Below, piece by piece: positions 9,092-17,996 of a stretch of DNA of 64,000 nucleotides. The stretch is from positions 1-64,000 of the forward strand of contig NZ_BCTU01000025.1 in the NCBI RefSeq assembly GCF_001590925.1, written 5' to 3'. Below the pieces are notes generated by a model. That model was given only the letters and a program-made list of their open reading frames with translations, was not told the DNA's origin and made no database searches. This DNA comes from Serratia plymuthica NBRC 102599 (GTDB taxonomy: Bacteria > Pseudomonadota > Gammaproteobacteria > Enterobacterales > Enterobacteriaceae). Each line of letters begins with the position of its first letter. Position 1 is the stretch's first letter. Position numbers and translations under genes: made by a program.

Positions 9092-9964
9092 TTTCACCTT
9101 GCGTTCTCCCAGCAGGTTCATGCCCGCAGCCGCCAACAGGATAATGGCGGCGCCGGCAAACTGCAGCGCGACCAGCCGATGACCGAACGCCAGCCGGTCC
9201 ACCAGCATGGCGGCGATCGGATAAATAAACGACAGCGATCCGATGAGGTTAGTCGGCAGTTTTTGGATCGCGCCGTACAGTAGCACATACATCAACCCGG
9301 TATGCAGCACGCCAAGCGTGGCCAGCATGCCCCATTGCCCGGCCGTCGCCGGCGCGTGGAAATCCACCAGCGGCAACAGCATCACCACGCCGACAGTCAC
9401 CTGAATCAGTGCAATCAGATGCGGCGGAGTGCCTTTCAGCCGTTTGGCCGCTAACGCCATCAGCGCATAGAAAAATGCCGCTCCGAGCGACAACAAAATG
9501 CCCATCAGGTAGTTGCTCTGCTCGCCGGCCTGTTTGGGCTGAGACAGCACCACCAGCATCATGCCGACAAACGCCAACGCCAGCCACAGCAGCTTGCGGG
9601 CGGTGAGTTTCTCACCGAGAAACAGCGCGCCCAACGCGACCAACATAAACGGCTGGGTGTTGTACACCGCGGTAGCAATGGATATAGAAGCATAAGAGTA
9701 GGCGGCAAACAGCAGCAACCAGTTGATCACCAGCGCCACGCCGCCGGCTACCGCCAGCAACAAAGTCACGCGCGTGAGGCAATCGCGCCGCAATTGGCCC
9801 AGCGCTCCGCAGATAGCCAGCAACACCAGCGCACCCACTGCACAGCGCCAGAACACCACATTGATCACCGGCTGGCCGGACATCAGTACGAACCAGCCAA
9901 TGGTGCCGGAAATCAGCATTGCGGCGATCATCTCCAGCGAACCGCGCTTTATCTCTGCATTCAT
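9050..9964 (-). CDS. EamA/DMT-superfamily transporter
   Basis: A 304-residue protein with ten predicted hydrophobic helices arranged as two EamA repeats. Conserved features include AVYNTQPFMLVALGALFLGEKLT at the end of the first half and IGSLSFIYPIAAMLVDRLAFGH at the end of the second. EamA proteins export or import small metabolites at the inner membrane. It is divergent from the Lrp/AsnC gene at 10102, which is a likely regulator, and convergent-overlapping with the MFS gene by 42 bases. Confidence 0.85.
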   Translation of the reverse strand: MNAEIKRGSLEMIAAMLISGTIGWFVLMSGQPVINVVFWRCAVGALVLLAICGALGQLRRDCLTRVTLLLAVAGGVALVINWLLLFAAYSYASISIATAVYNTQPFMLVALGALFLGEKLTARKLLWLALAFVGMMLVVLSQPKQAGEQSNYLMGILLSLGAAFFYALMALAAKRLKGTPPHLIALIQVTVGVVMLLPLVDFHAPATAGQWGMLATLGVLHTGLMYVLLYGAIQKLPTNLIGSLSFIYPIAAMLVDRLAFGHRLVALQFAGAAIILLAAAGMNLLGERKVKLTATPGGKQASEQ

Positions 9965-10101
9965 GGTTATTTCCTCAAGGTTAAGCCTATGCCCTTAGCT
10001 TGAGGTTTTTCCACACAGGTTTCCATCGCATAAAAAAGGCCAATATGCTTAACTGCCTTTTTATCGCAGGCATAATAAACAAAATACCTAATGGAGAGCT
10101 T

Positions 10102-10536
10102 ATGGATGATATCGATCGCCAGATCCTGACCATTCTGGCGGAGGACGCGCGAGCGTCGCTGAAAACCCTGAGCGCCAGGGCTGGGCTGTCGTCGCCCAGC
10201 ACCTCAGAGCGGCTGCGGCGGCTGGAGGAAAGCGGCGTGATCCAGGGCTACACCCTGAACGTCAATCTACAGGCGTTGGGTTACGCTTTTCAGTCGCTGG
10301 TGCGCATCAAGCCGCTGCCGGGCATGCTGAAGAAGGTCGAGCAGATGATTCAGGAGATCCCCGAAGTGATCGAGTGCGACAAGGTGACCGGCGAGGACTG
10401 TTTTATCGTGCGCCTGGTGGCGCATTCGATGGAGCAGCTCGACCAGATCCTCGACCGGCTGGCCGAGCGGGCGCAAAGCAACACCTCGATCGTCAAAACC
10501 ACGCCGGTGAAGCGCCGCTTGCCGCCGCTGCTGTGA
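10102..10536 (+). CDS. Lrp/AsnC-family transcriptional regulator
   Basis: A 144-residue regulator with an AsnC-type helix-turn-helix at residues 1-60 (MDDIDRQILTILAEDARASLKTLSARAGLSSPSTSERLRRLEESGVIQGY) and an RAM ligand-binding domain after it. The ATG at 10102 follows GGAGAGCTT and places the conserved DxxD start at the N terminus; the frame extends further upstream without homology. It is divergent from the EamA exporter gene, so an amino acid or derivative is a plausible effector. Its stop codon directly abuts that of dinG. Confidence 0.85.
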   Translation: MDDIDRQILTILAEDARASLKTLSARAGLSSPSTSERLRRLEESGVIQGYTLNVNLQALGYAFQSLVRIKPLPGMLKKVEQMIQEIPEVIECDKVTGEDCFIVRLVAHSMEQLDQILDRLAERAQSNTSIVKTTPVKRRLPPLL

Positions 10537-12735
10537 TTAACGCGTGCGTCGGCGGGTAAAGGGGTTCTTGCGCTTTTTGTCTTTTTTCTCCGCTTCAGCG
10601 GCAGACTTGAGCGCAGCCTTGTGGGCCTTGTCCGCTTCCGGCACCTCGCGCTGCTCAATCGGAAACACCGGCAACGCCGCCAGCAGCCGCGACCCGTAGC
10701 TTTTGGTCAGCAGACGGCGATCGTAAATCACGATCTCGCCGTGGCACTCATTGCTGCGAATCAACCGGCCAACCTGTTGGATCAGGTTGAACGACGCGCT
10801 GGGCAGGCTCTGCACTTCAAACGGATAACGTTTGAGCGACTTTAGCCACTCGCCCTCGGTGAGGATCACCGGGCTGTCGATCGGCGGGAACGCGATTTTG
10901 TGGATATGCACCTGGGTCAGCAGTTCACCTTTCAGATCCAGCCCTTCGGCAAACGACTGCAGGCCAATCAACACGCTGGCCGTGCCCTTTTCAACCCGTT
11001 TACGGTGTTCTTCAACCAGCCGGTAGCGCGGCTGATCCCCCTGCACCAGCAGCATCAGGCGCAGATCGGTAACGTAGCTGAGGAAGGTTTGCATCGCCCG
11101 GTGGCTGCTGAACAGGATCAGCATGCCCTTGTGTTTACCGCCGGCCTGCTCGGCGCGGAAGAAACGCGCCATTTCTTCCAGGTGCTCGGCTTCGTTGGCC
11201 ATCGCCGGTTCAAAGCGCATGTTCGGAATGACAATTTTGCCCTGTTCAACGTGATTGAACGGCGAGGACAGGGTTTCGAAGCGGTCACCGGCCTTTTCGC
11301 TCAGCCCGCTCATTTCCTGCAGGCGCGCAAAGCTGTTTAGCGAACGCAGCGTCGCCGAGGTGATCACCACGTGCGGCACTTTGCGCCACAGCAGCTTTTC
11401 CAGCTGATCGCTGACGCGAATGCCGACGCAGTGCAGATACAGGTGCGTCACGTTATCGCGCAGGTCACGCGTGACCCATTTAGAGATCGGCGCGTTGGAG
11501 GATTTGTCCAGCGCCGCCAGCCGCCACAGTTTGCTCATCGCCTCCAGATAGCCCAGCGTGCGGCTCATCTGAATGATCGAACGGTGCAGGCGCACGATAT
11601 CGTGCTTGCCGGTCTGTTCGGTGAGATCGTTCAAGATGAACTCCGCCACCCCACGCAAGGCGTCGGTCAGCTTAAACAACCTTGCACTGGTCTCCACCAT
11701 CTCCGCCGGCAGCTCGCCCATTTCAAACCGGTGTTCGGCGATGACGCTGTCGGTGGGCAGATAGGCGCTGACCTGATGTTCGAAGATCTGGATCAGCTCA
11801 CGCAACTCTTCGCAGTGATTTTTCAGCCGCTCGTCATTTGCCAGCCCCGGCGGGTTTTTCGGCCGGTATTGCGTCATGCACTGTTCGACGTGGCGCACGA
11901 TCATATCCAATTGCAGGTTGGTCGACAGTGCGGTGATTTCGCCGTCAATCTCCAGCGCGTCGCGCGCCACCTCGGGTAAATGATGGCCTTCGTCCAGCAC
12001 CAGCAACAGCTCTTTCGGGTTCGGCAGCACCGATTCGGTTTCCAGCGCCGCCATCACCAACGCATGGTTGGCCACCACCACGTCGGCGGTTTCAATCTCT
12101 TTGCGGGCGATATAAAACGGGCATTCGCGGATGTAATGGCAGTTGCGCCCCAGGCAGTTGGCTTTGTCGGTGCTCAGTTTGCCCCACAGCGGATCGTCGA
12201 TCGACAGCTGATAATGGTCGCGCAGCCCATCCCACTCATGGCGGTTGAGCGCCTTGGTCAACTTTTGGCACAGCGCCTGCTCTTCGCCGCTGGACGGCGC
12301 CAGTTCGTCATCGAGAAACAGCGTAAGGTCACCCTGCTCGCTGACGTCAGTGCTCAGCGCCGCCAAATTGCGCGGGCACACGTAGCGCCCACGGCCAAAG
12401 GCACCGGTGAATTTCAGATCGGGGATGATCTTTTTCAGCAGCGGCAAGTCTTTGCTGTAGATCTGATCCTGCAACGCCACGTTGGCGGTGCTGACCACCA
12501 GCGGTTTGCTCTCCGCACGGCCGACGGCGATCCCTGGGATCAAATACGACAGCGTTTTACCGACGCCGGTCGGCGCCTCAATCGCCAGGTGGCGCGGGTA
12601 ATCGCCGGCCAGCGTCTTGGCGACTTCGGCGATCATCTGCCGTTGCGGTGCACGGGAAATAAAATCCGGTATTTGTTGCTGCAGGGCTTTGTACCACTGG
12701 CCAATCTGATCTTTTACTGCGGGGGAGAGCGCCAT
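10537..12735 (-). CDS. dinG: DinG, ATP-dependent 5'-3' DNA helicase with an Fe-S cluster
   Basis: A 732-residue XPD-like superfamily 2 helicase that resolves R-loops and other structures at damaged or colliding forks. Visible motifs are Walker A (EAPTGVGKT, about residue 50), the four-cysteine Fe-S region (CPRNL near residue 120, then CLGRNC and ECPFY near residues 195-205), the DEGH box (VLDEGHH near residue 247) and QVGRLIRS near the C terminus. E. coli DinG is 716 residues. In E. coli it is LexA-controlled and followed by ybiB; here the next genes downstream are a convergent Lrp gene and an accessory block. I could not see a LexA box upstream. Confidence 0.95.
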   Translation of the reverse strand: MALSPAVKDQIGQWYKALQQQIPDFISRAPQRQMIAEVAKTLAGDYPRHLAIEAPTGVGKTLSYLIPGIAVGRAESKPLVVSTANVALQDQIYSKDLPLLKKIIPDLKFTGAFGRGRYVCPRNLAALSTDVSEQGDLTLFLDDELAPSSGEEQALCQKLTKALNRHEWDGLRDHYQLSIDDPLWGKLSTDKANCLGRNCHYIRECPFYIARKEIETADVVVANHALVMAALETESVLPNPKELLLVLDEGHHLPEVARDALEIDGEITALSTNLQLDMIVRHVEQCMTQYRPKNPPGLANDERLKNHCEELRELIQIFEHQVSAYLPTDSVIAEHRFEMGELPAEMVETSARLFKLTDALRGVAEFILNDLTEQTGKHDIVRLHRSIIQMSRTLGYLEAMSKLWRLAALDKSSNAPISKWVTRDLRDNVTHLYLHCVGIRVSDQLEKLLWRKVPHVVITSATLRSLNSFARLQEMSGLSEKAGDRFETLSSPFNHVEQGKIVIPNMRFEPAMANEAEHLEEMARFFRAEQAGGKHKGMLILFSSHRAMQTFLSYVTDLRLMLLVQGDQPRYRLVEEHRKRVEKGTASVLIGLQSFAEGLDLKGELLTQVHIHKIAFPPIDSPVILTEGEWLKSLKRYPFEVQSLPSASFNLIQQVGRLIRSNECHGEIVIYDRRLLTKSYGSRLLAALPVFPIEQREVPEADKAHKAALKSAAEAEKKDKKRKNPFTRRRTR

Positions 12736-12802
12736 TCAACTCTATATCTAAACGAAATGATGGCGCTATTGTCCCACAGACCGCCGGCCGAGTCAGCCCG
12801 AG

Positions 12803-13195
12803 TTATGGCTGGGTTTCAATCATTGAGGCACGGCCCGCACTGAACGACCACTCATCCAGTTGAGTGGTGGTGATGACGATCATCACATCTTCCGGACGCA
12901 GTTGCAGGTTCTCCTCCAGCAGCGCCGCCAGCCGTTGATAAAAACGCTGTTTGGTGGCGGTATCACGCGGGCGGCCGATGGTGATGTAAAACAGCACATA
13001 ATCCGCCGAACGCGGCCCGCCAAGGTAATCGCGGTCGTATATCAACTCGCCGGGGCGGTATTGATCGATGGCCTGAAATTTGTCGGCCGGCGGCACGTTG
13101 AAGGTGTCGACCAGCGCCTGATGCAGGCTGTCAGACAGGGTTTGCAGATATTCCGCTGATTTTCCCTGATGCAAGGCAATGCGGCTGAAAGGCAT
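12803..13195 (-). CDS. Tautomerase-family protein (MIF/4-OT superfamily)
   Basis: A 130-residue protein whose second residue is proline (MPFSR); Pro-1 after methionine removal is the catalytic base of tautomerases. The length and the motif DVMIVITTTQLDEWSFS fit the fused two-unit tautomerase family. The ATG at 13195 follows AGGAG with seven bases between. It lies four bases after the stop of a carboxymuconolactone decarboxylase-like gene, so the two form an operon, which fits action on small enol/keto or aromatic-derived acids. The substrate is unknown. Confidence 0.8.
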   Translation of the reverse strand: MPFSRIALHQGKSAEYLQTLSDSLHQALVDTFNVPPADKFQAIDQYRPGELIYDRDYLGGPRSADYVLFYITIGRPRDTATKQRFYQRLAALLEENLQLRPEDVMIVITTTQLDEWSFSAGRASMIETQP

Positions 13196-13199
13196 AACG

Positions 13200-13520
13200 T
13201 TACTCCTGTTCCAATTCACGCAGGCGCGCCACGGCGCTAGCCGCCGCCGGCCAGCCGGCATAGAACGCCAGATGGGTGATCAATTCGGCAAGTTGCTCGC
13301 GGCTCACGCCGTTGCGTTGCGCCAGTTGCAAGTGAAACGGCAGTTGCTCTACGCGGTTCAGCGCCACCAGCGCGGCGACGGTAATCAGGCTACGTTCGCG
13401 CGGGCCAAGCTCCGGCCGCTGCCACACGTCGTCGAATAATACGCTGTCGCTGAGCTGCGCCAGCTTGGGGGCTATATCGCCGAACGCCTGTTGGCCGGCC
13501 TGTTGGGAAGGTTGCATCAT
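13200..13520 (-). CDS. Carboxymuconolactone decarboxylase family protein
   Basis: A 106-residue all-helical protein with the CMD core ERSLITVAALVALNRVEQLPFHLQLAQRNGVSREQLAELITHLAFYAGWPAA. It lacks the CxxC of the AhpD-type peroxidase branch, so it is closer to the decarboxylase-like or gamma-carboxymuconolactone branch. Two adjacent ATG codons (13520 and 13517) follow AGGAG. It is the first gene of a two-gene operon with the tautomerase. No pathway neighbours are present to define the substrate. Confidence 0.8.
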   Translation of the reverse strand: MMQPSQQAGQQAFGDIAPKLAQLSDSVLFDDVWQRPELGPRERSLITVAALVALNRVEQLPFHLQLAQRNGVSREQLAELITHLAFYAGWPAAASAVARLRELEQE

Positions 13521-13909
13521 GTTCTCCTGCTGTTTAACGGATAGCCTTAAGCTACTCGCCGCCATGACAGGTGAAAATCGGGATTTTTGACAGTCTTAAT
13601 CCACAAAATCAGAACAGTTGGATCATTGAACAGCGCTCGGAACTGCGCGGTGCATAAATCTCGCGCATGATTCTTCCGGAAACCTGGAGAGAGATTGTTA
13701 GCGGTAAATTGGCCGCAGACACCTGTCCGTTGAAGAAATTCACTCTTTATGCAACTTTTTTAATCGTTCGATATGGAAATGAATATTTTGTCATAAATAG
13801 ATCACATAACTGAGGTAAAAAATCCTCGCTGCAAACATTTGGGCAGCGAAGCAAAACAGCAATGCAACTAATGATAAGCGTCTTTCAATCGAATAAAGCA
13901 GGGTAAATC
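13521..13909. other. 389-base intergenic region upstream of the porin
   Basis: This AT-richer gap must contain the divergent promoters for the CMD/tautomerase pair and the porin. It holds a Pho-box-like site (13788-13805) and a 7-bp-stem hairpin (13826-13849) that would lie in the porin leader if transcription starts before it. No protein or RNA gene was recognised. Confidence 0.5.
13788..13805 (+). promoter_or_regulatory. Possible Pho box upstream of the porin gene
   Basis: The site reads TTGTCAT AAAT AGATCAC. The first half matches the PhoB repeat CTGTCAT at six of seven positions and the spacer fits AWAW, but the second half matches at only four of seven. It lies about 105 bases before the porin ATG. 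Regulation by phosphate starvation is therefore possible but not established. Confidence 0.3.
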
Positions 13910-15007
13910 ATGAAACGTAATCTTCTGGCCGTTATTATTCCGGCACTTTTAATTGCGCAGACAGCACAGGCAGCAGAAATCTACAATAAAGACGGCAACA
14001 AGCTCGATTTTTACGGCCGCGTAAAAGCACTGCACTATTTCTCTGACGATACCGGCAATGATGGCGATAAAACCTACGTGCGTATCGGTTTTAAAGGCGC
14101 GACTCAAATTAACGATATGCTGACCGGCTACGGCCAGTGGGAATATCAGATTTCGGCTAACCATGCCGAATCCGACAGTGCGAAAGACACCAAGACCCGT
14201 CTGGGCTTCGCCGGTCTGAAATACAAAGATCTCGGCTCATTCGACTACGGCCGCAACTACGGCGTTATTTATGACGTGGGCGCCTGGACCGATATGCTGC
14301 CTGAGTTCGGCGATGACGCTTACGTCAAAACCGACAACTTCATGAACGGTCGCGCCAACGGCGTGGCAACCTACCGTAACAACGATTTCTTCGGCCTGGT
14401 CGACGGCCTGAAATTCGCAGTACAGTACCAGGGCAAAAACGAAAACGATGGCCGCGCCGGCAGCAAGGCGAACGGCGACGGTTGGGGCCTGTCTTCCAGC
14501 TACGAAATCATCGACGGTCTGAGCCTGGGCGGTGCCTATGCCTCTTCCAACCGTACCGCAGACCAAAAAGCAGGCACCTTCGGTAAAGGCGATAAAGCCG
14601 ATATCTGGGCCGGCGGTCTGAAATACGACAACAACAGTGTTTACCTGGCCGCGACCTATTCGCAGAGCCATAACATCGTGCCTATTTCCGGCACCGCAAC
14701 CATCAATAACAACTCCACCTCCGTTAGCGGCTTCGCCAACAAGGCGGAAGGCGTGGAATTGGTTGCGCAATATCTGTTCGACTTCGGCCTGCGCCCATCG
14801 CTGGGTTATGTTCAGTCTAAAGGGAAAAATATCGAAGGCGTCGGCGATGCCGACCTGGTGAAATATTTTGACGTTGGCGCTTACTATTATTTCAACAAGA
14901 ACATGTCGACCTATATCGATTATAAAATCAACCAACTCGACGACAACAATAAGCTGGGCCTGAAAACCGACGACGTTGTCGCCGTCGCCCTGACTTACCA
15001 GTTCTGA
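13910..15007 (+). CDS. General trimeric porin (OmpC/OmpF/PhoE family)
   Basis: A 365-residue outer-membrane 16-strand porin that passes small hydrophilic solutes. A signal peptide ends at [12 protein letters not shown], and the mature N terminus, [21 protein letters not shown] (loop 3, eyelet) and the C-terminal phenylalanine in VALTYQF are all family features. The loop has GDD where the common form is GGD. The region GFANK...[12 protein letters not shown] with KGKNIEG resembles PhoE and OmpC about equally, so I give no symbol. A terminator follows at 15067. The Pho-box-like site upstream would favour a PhoE-like role. Confidence 0.9.
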   Translation: MKRNLLAVIIPALLIAQTAQAAEIYNKDGNKLDFYGRVKALHYFSDDTGNDGDKTYVRIGFKGATQINDMLTGYGQWEYQISANHAESDSAKDTKTRLGFAGLKYKDLGSFDYGRNYGVIYDVGAWTDMLPEFGDDAYVKTDNFMNGRANGVATYRNNDFFGLVDGLKFAVQYQGKNENDGRAGSKANGDGWGLSSSYEIIDGLSLGGAYASSNRTADQKAGTFGKGDKADIWAGGLKYDNNSVYLAATYSQSHNIVPISGTATINNNSTSVSGFANKAEGVELVAQYLFDFGLRPSLGYVQSKGKNIEGVGDADLVKYFDVGAYYYFNKNMSTYIDYKINQLDDNNKLGLKTDDVVAVALTYQF

Positions 15008-15066
15008 TGTGACGAATAACCACCACTGCAATCTTTAGCTTCGGCTACTTGAAAAGATTTATTTCG

Positions 15067-15091
15067 CCGGGCGGCTGCGCCCGGTTTTTTT
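15067..15091 (+). terminator. Intrinsic terminator after the porin gene
   Basis: A 7-bp G+C stem (15067-15073 with 15078-15084) with a 4-base loop is followed by seven T. It lies 60 bases after the porin stop codon. Confidence 0.9.
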
Positions 15092-15276
15092 CATTTGTGC
15101 TTTCTGCCCCCAGGCCCCTGCCCGATTCCCACTCTGCATCCCGTAACCGCACGCAGAAACTTGCCTTGTAAAACAATCGGGTCTAGATGTAATACCCTAC
15201 GGCTTTCACGTTGCAGACCACAAGGTTGCAGCCTGAAAGATGACGGTATCGCCTCCCTTTCCCACAGGAATAAGCC

Positions 15277-16125
15277 ATGCTCAACGATGGACGGTTCGAG
15301 TATCAAAGCGCCTTGCGCTACAGCAGCGACCAATTGGCGCAGATCCTCTGCCACTGTTTTGAAAACTACATTGTGCGTTTTGTCATTGATGGCGCCACCT
15401 TCGCCAGCCGCTTTGGCGCCGAAGACCTCAGCCTGAACGACAGCCTTATCGTTACCCATCAACAACAGCCGGTGGCGCTGGCGCTGATAAGCCGCCGTGG
15501 CCTGCACAGCCGGGTAGCGGCGCTGTCCATCCGCCCGGAAATGCGTGGCAAAGGGCTGGGAAAAGCGCTGATGCAGCGTATCGTCGCCGACGCGCATAAG
15601 CGTGGCGATCGTCAGCTGTCGCTGGAAGTGATCGAAGGCAATGACGCCGCACTGGCGCTTTACCATCAGGCTGGCCTGCGCATCGTCCGCACTCTGACCG
15701 GCCACCAGGCCGATGAGCCGACAACCGCCGGCGTAGCGATGCTGCAAGAGATTGATCCATTGACCGTCTCGCACCGCCTGACGGCCGAAGGCGCCACCGA
15801 CCAACCCTGGCTGATCGCGCCGGAATCGCTTTACAAGTTGCCCGGCCAACCGCACGCCTTCACCCTTGACCGCCAGGCCTATGCGGTGGTGCAGGCCGGG
15901 GCCGAGAAGTGTTTCCTGCGCATGATCTACGTGCCGCCGCAGCACCGCGGCAAAGGGCATGCCCGGTCGCTGCTGGCTGCATTGCAGGCACACTTTTCGC
16001 CTCTACCGCTGGCGGCCAACGTTTACGTTCCCGACGTGGCTGCGCCCTTCTTTGACCGGCTCGGCTGGCGGCAAGACGCGTTACGCCAGTTCGAGATGGC
16101 GATGACGTTGAATACCGCACAATAA
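15277..16125 (+). CDS. Two-domain GNAT acetyltransferase
   Basis: A 282-residue protein with two GNAT folds. The first has a complete acetyl-CoA loop (SIRPEMRGKGLGKALMQRIV, residues about 88-108) and LEVIEGNDAALALYHQAGL. The second half has a shorter version, VPPQHRGKGHARSLLAAL near residue 210. Such tandem proteins often keep one active domain. AGGAATAAGCC precedes the ATG at 15277. It is followed after 40 bases by an acid phosphatase lipoprotein gene on the same strand, probably co-transcribed. The acceptor substrate is unknown. Confidence 0.8.
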   Translation: MLNDGRFEYQSALRYSSDQLAQILCHCFENYIVRFVIDGATFASRFGAEDLSLNDSLIVTHQQQPVALALISRRGLHSRVAALSIRPEMRGKGLGKALMQRIVADAHKRGDRQLSLEVIEGNDAALALYHQAGLRIVRTLTGHQADEPTTAGVAMLQEIDPLTVSHRLTAEGATDQPWLIAPESLYKLPGQPHAFTLDRQAYAVVQAGAEKCFLRMIYVPPQHRGKGHARSLLAALQAHFSPLPLAANVYVPDVAAPFFDRLGWRQDALRQFEMAMTLNTAQ

Positions 16126-16165
16126 CAACCCGAAAGTTATCCCTCTATGCAGGGCAGGAGAAAAC

Positions 16166-16981
16166 ATGCAGAAAATGACCCTTGGCGCGGCGATCGGCAT
16201 TGCGCTATTGACGCTGACCGGCTGCGCACAGCCGCCGAAAACCGATCTGCAGGCCCAGCAGCGGCTGGCGGACCAGTCGGTGCTGGCGCTGAACTGGTTC
16301 CAACAGTCCGGTGAATATCAGGCGTTGGCGCACCAGGCGTTCAACAGCGGAAAACGCGCCTTCGATCAGGCCAAGGCCGCGCCGGGCAAGAAGAAGGCCG
16401 TGGTGGTCGATCTGGACGAAACCCTGCTGGACAATAGCCCGTATTCCGGCTGGCAGGCGCAGCAAGGCAAGCCGTTCGCCGCCGCCACCTGGGCGAAATG
16501 GTCACAGGCCGAACAGGCGGGGGCCGTGCCGGGCGCGGTGCAGTTTGCCCGTTACGTCAACAGCCACCAGGGCACGATGTTCTACGTCTCCAACCGCAAA
16601 GTGTCCGAATACGCCGCTACGGTCGCCAATATGCAGAAACTGGGCTTTACCGGCATGTCGGAAAAAACCGTGCTGCTCAGCAGCGACACGTCCAACAAGC
16701 AGGCGCGCTTTGACGCCATCAAACAGGCAGGTTATGACATCGTGGTGTACGCCGGCGACAACCTGAACGACTTCGGCGCGGCAACCTATCACCAGGATAA
16801 TGCGCAACGTCGGGCCTTCGTCAGCGATAATCAAAGCAAGTTCGGCACCGAGTTTATCGTGCTGCCTAACCCGCTGTACGGCGACTGGGAAAGCGGTATG
16901 GCCCGCGATTACAACAAGCTGACTCCGGAGCAAAAGCTGCAAATCCGCCAACGGGCCATCAAGGCCTGGAACGGGCAGTAA
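16166..16981 (+). CDS. e(P4)-family acid phosphatase lipoprotein (5'-nucleotidase, HAD class B/C type)
   Basis: A 271-residue lipoprotein phosphatase. The signal peptide ends in a lipobox LTGC (Cys about residue 20). HAD motif I is VVDLDETLLDN near residue 90, with motif II in FYVSNRK and the acidic motif YAGDNLNDF near residue 195. Haemophilus e(P4) removes phosphate from NAD-derived nucleotides at the outer membrane; a similar periplasmic salvage role is inferred. GGGCAGGAG precedes the start. It ends before an inverted repeat at 16997 that may stop transcription toward the convergent GNAT genes. Confidence 0.88.
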   Translation: MQKMTLGAAIGIALLTLTGCAQPPKTDLQAQQRLADQSVLALNWFQQSGEYQALAHQAFNSGKRAFDQAKAAPGKKKAVVVDLDETLLDNSPYSGWQAQQGKPFAAATWAKWSQAEQAGAVPGAVQFARYVNSHQGTMFYVSNRKVSEYAATVANMQKLGFTGMSEKTVLLSSDTSNKQARFDAIKQAGYDIVVYAGDNLNDFGAATYHQDNAQRRAFVSDNQSKFGTEFIVLPNPLYGDWESGMARDYNKLTPEQKLQIRQRAIKAWNGQ

Positions 16982-16996
16982 TCGCGTTTGTGGCAT

Positions 16997-17023
16997 TGCC
17001 GCAGGGACGTTGCGCCTGCGGCA
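16997..17023. terminator. Inverted repeat between convergent genes, probable terminator
   Basis: A 9-bp perfect stem (16997-17005 with 17015-17023) encloses a 9-base loop. The T run on the plus strand (17035-17040) is delayed by about 11 bases, so efficiency is uncertain. It sits between the convergent stops of the phosphatase and GNAT genes. Confidence 0.5.
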
Positions 17024-17026
17024 TAG

Positions 17027-17479
17027 TCACAATGTTTTTTCGAAACACACTGCCAGCGGATTGCCGCGATAACGGCCATAATTTTCACGCAGCTGATAAC
17101 CCTGTGCCAGATAAAACCTCACGGCACGCTGGTTAACCCGACGAGTCTCCAGCCACAATTGCCGATAACCCCGTTGCCGCGCCTGCCGTTCAAGCTCTCG
17201 AAGCAAACGGCCGCCCGTGCCGGCACCGGCCTCACGCATGTACATGCGCTTCACCTCGGCAATCCCCGGCGCCAGCCAACGGAAGGCGCCGCAGCCTACA
17301 GCCACACCTGCCGCATTGCGCGCCAGTAAAAAACAGGCGTTGGCCGCCCGCATTTCGCTCACGTCGAACGACGCCGAACCGCTGTCACCGGTAATTTCCA
17401 CCAGCCGCGCCGACAACTCGGCCATCAGCGCCAGCGCCTCCGGGCTGTCGGCCTCGGCGGGTACAATGCTGAGCGTCAC
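17027..17479 (-). CDS. GNAT N-acetyltransferase
   Basis: A 150-residue acetyltransferase. The region VKRMYMREAGAGTGGRLLRELERQARQRGY holds the acetyl-CoA loop in a GxGxGG-like form (AGTGGR), and LETRRVNQRAVRFYLAQGY is the usual end of the fold. It is the last gene of a three-gene unit (XRE-cupin, GNAT, GNAT); its start overlaps the stop of the preceding GNAT gene by four bases, a sign of coupled translation. The substrate is unknown. Confidence 0.8.
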   Translation of the reverse strand: MTLSIVPAEADSPEALALMAELSARLVEITGDSGSASFDVSEMRAANACFLLARNAAGVAVGCGAFRWLAPGIAEVKRMYMREAGAGTGGRLLRELERQARQRGYRQLWLETRRVNQRAVRFYLAQGYQLRENYGRYRGNPLAVCFEKTL

Positions 17480-17994
17480 AATAATTTGTACATATAACTG
17501 GTGGCATCCAGCGCGCTACCGTTGCTGGCTCGGGCGTACTGCGGAATGCTTCCCGCCAGTTGAAACCCCAGTTGACGATACATGCCCTCGGCCGTGTCGC
17601 CGGTCAGGGTATCCAGCACCAATAAATGCCGCTGATGCTGAATCGCCCTTTGCTGAATTTGCAGCATCAGCTCACGGGCGATGCCCTGGCGGCGAGCCTG
17701 CGGATGCACCATCAATTTCACTACCTCGGCGCGGTGGCGGCCGTTGTCAGGCATGTCCAGCAGCAGTTGCACCGTGCCGACCACTCGCCCCGCTTGCCGG
17801 GCGACCAGCAGGATCCTGTCTTCACGCTCAATCGCCGGCAGCAGACGGTGCCAGAACGCCTGCGCCTGTTCCAGGGTGAAAGGCATGACAAAACCAATGC
17901 TCGCGCCTTGCGATACGCTGGCTTGCAGCATCTCGGCCAGCTCGGGAAGAGCGTTTTGTACCGCGTCGGCGTTCAATTGCTGTATCTCAATCAT
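17476..17994 (-). CDS. GNAT N-acetyltransferase
   Basis: A 172-residue acetyltransferase with the acetyl-CoA site VKLMVHPQARRQGIARELMLQIQQRA (Q/R-x-x-G-x-A form) near residues 90-115 and LDTLTGDTAEGMYRQLGF. It starts two bases after the stop of the XRE-cupin gene and overlaps the next GNAT gene by four bases. The tight packing implies one transcript, with the regulator controlling both acetyltransferases. A detoxification or tailoring role is only a guess. Confidence 0.82.
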   Translation of the reverse strand: MIEIQQLNADAVQNALPELAEMLQASVSQGASIGFVMPFTLEQAQAFWHRLLPAIEREDRILLVARQAGRVVGTVQLLLDMPDNGRHRAEVVKLMVHPQARRQGIARELMLQIQQRAIQHQRHLLVLDTLTGDTAEGMYRQLGFQLAGSIPQYARASNGSALDATSYMYKLL

Positions 17995-17996
17995 GA

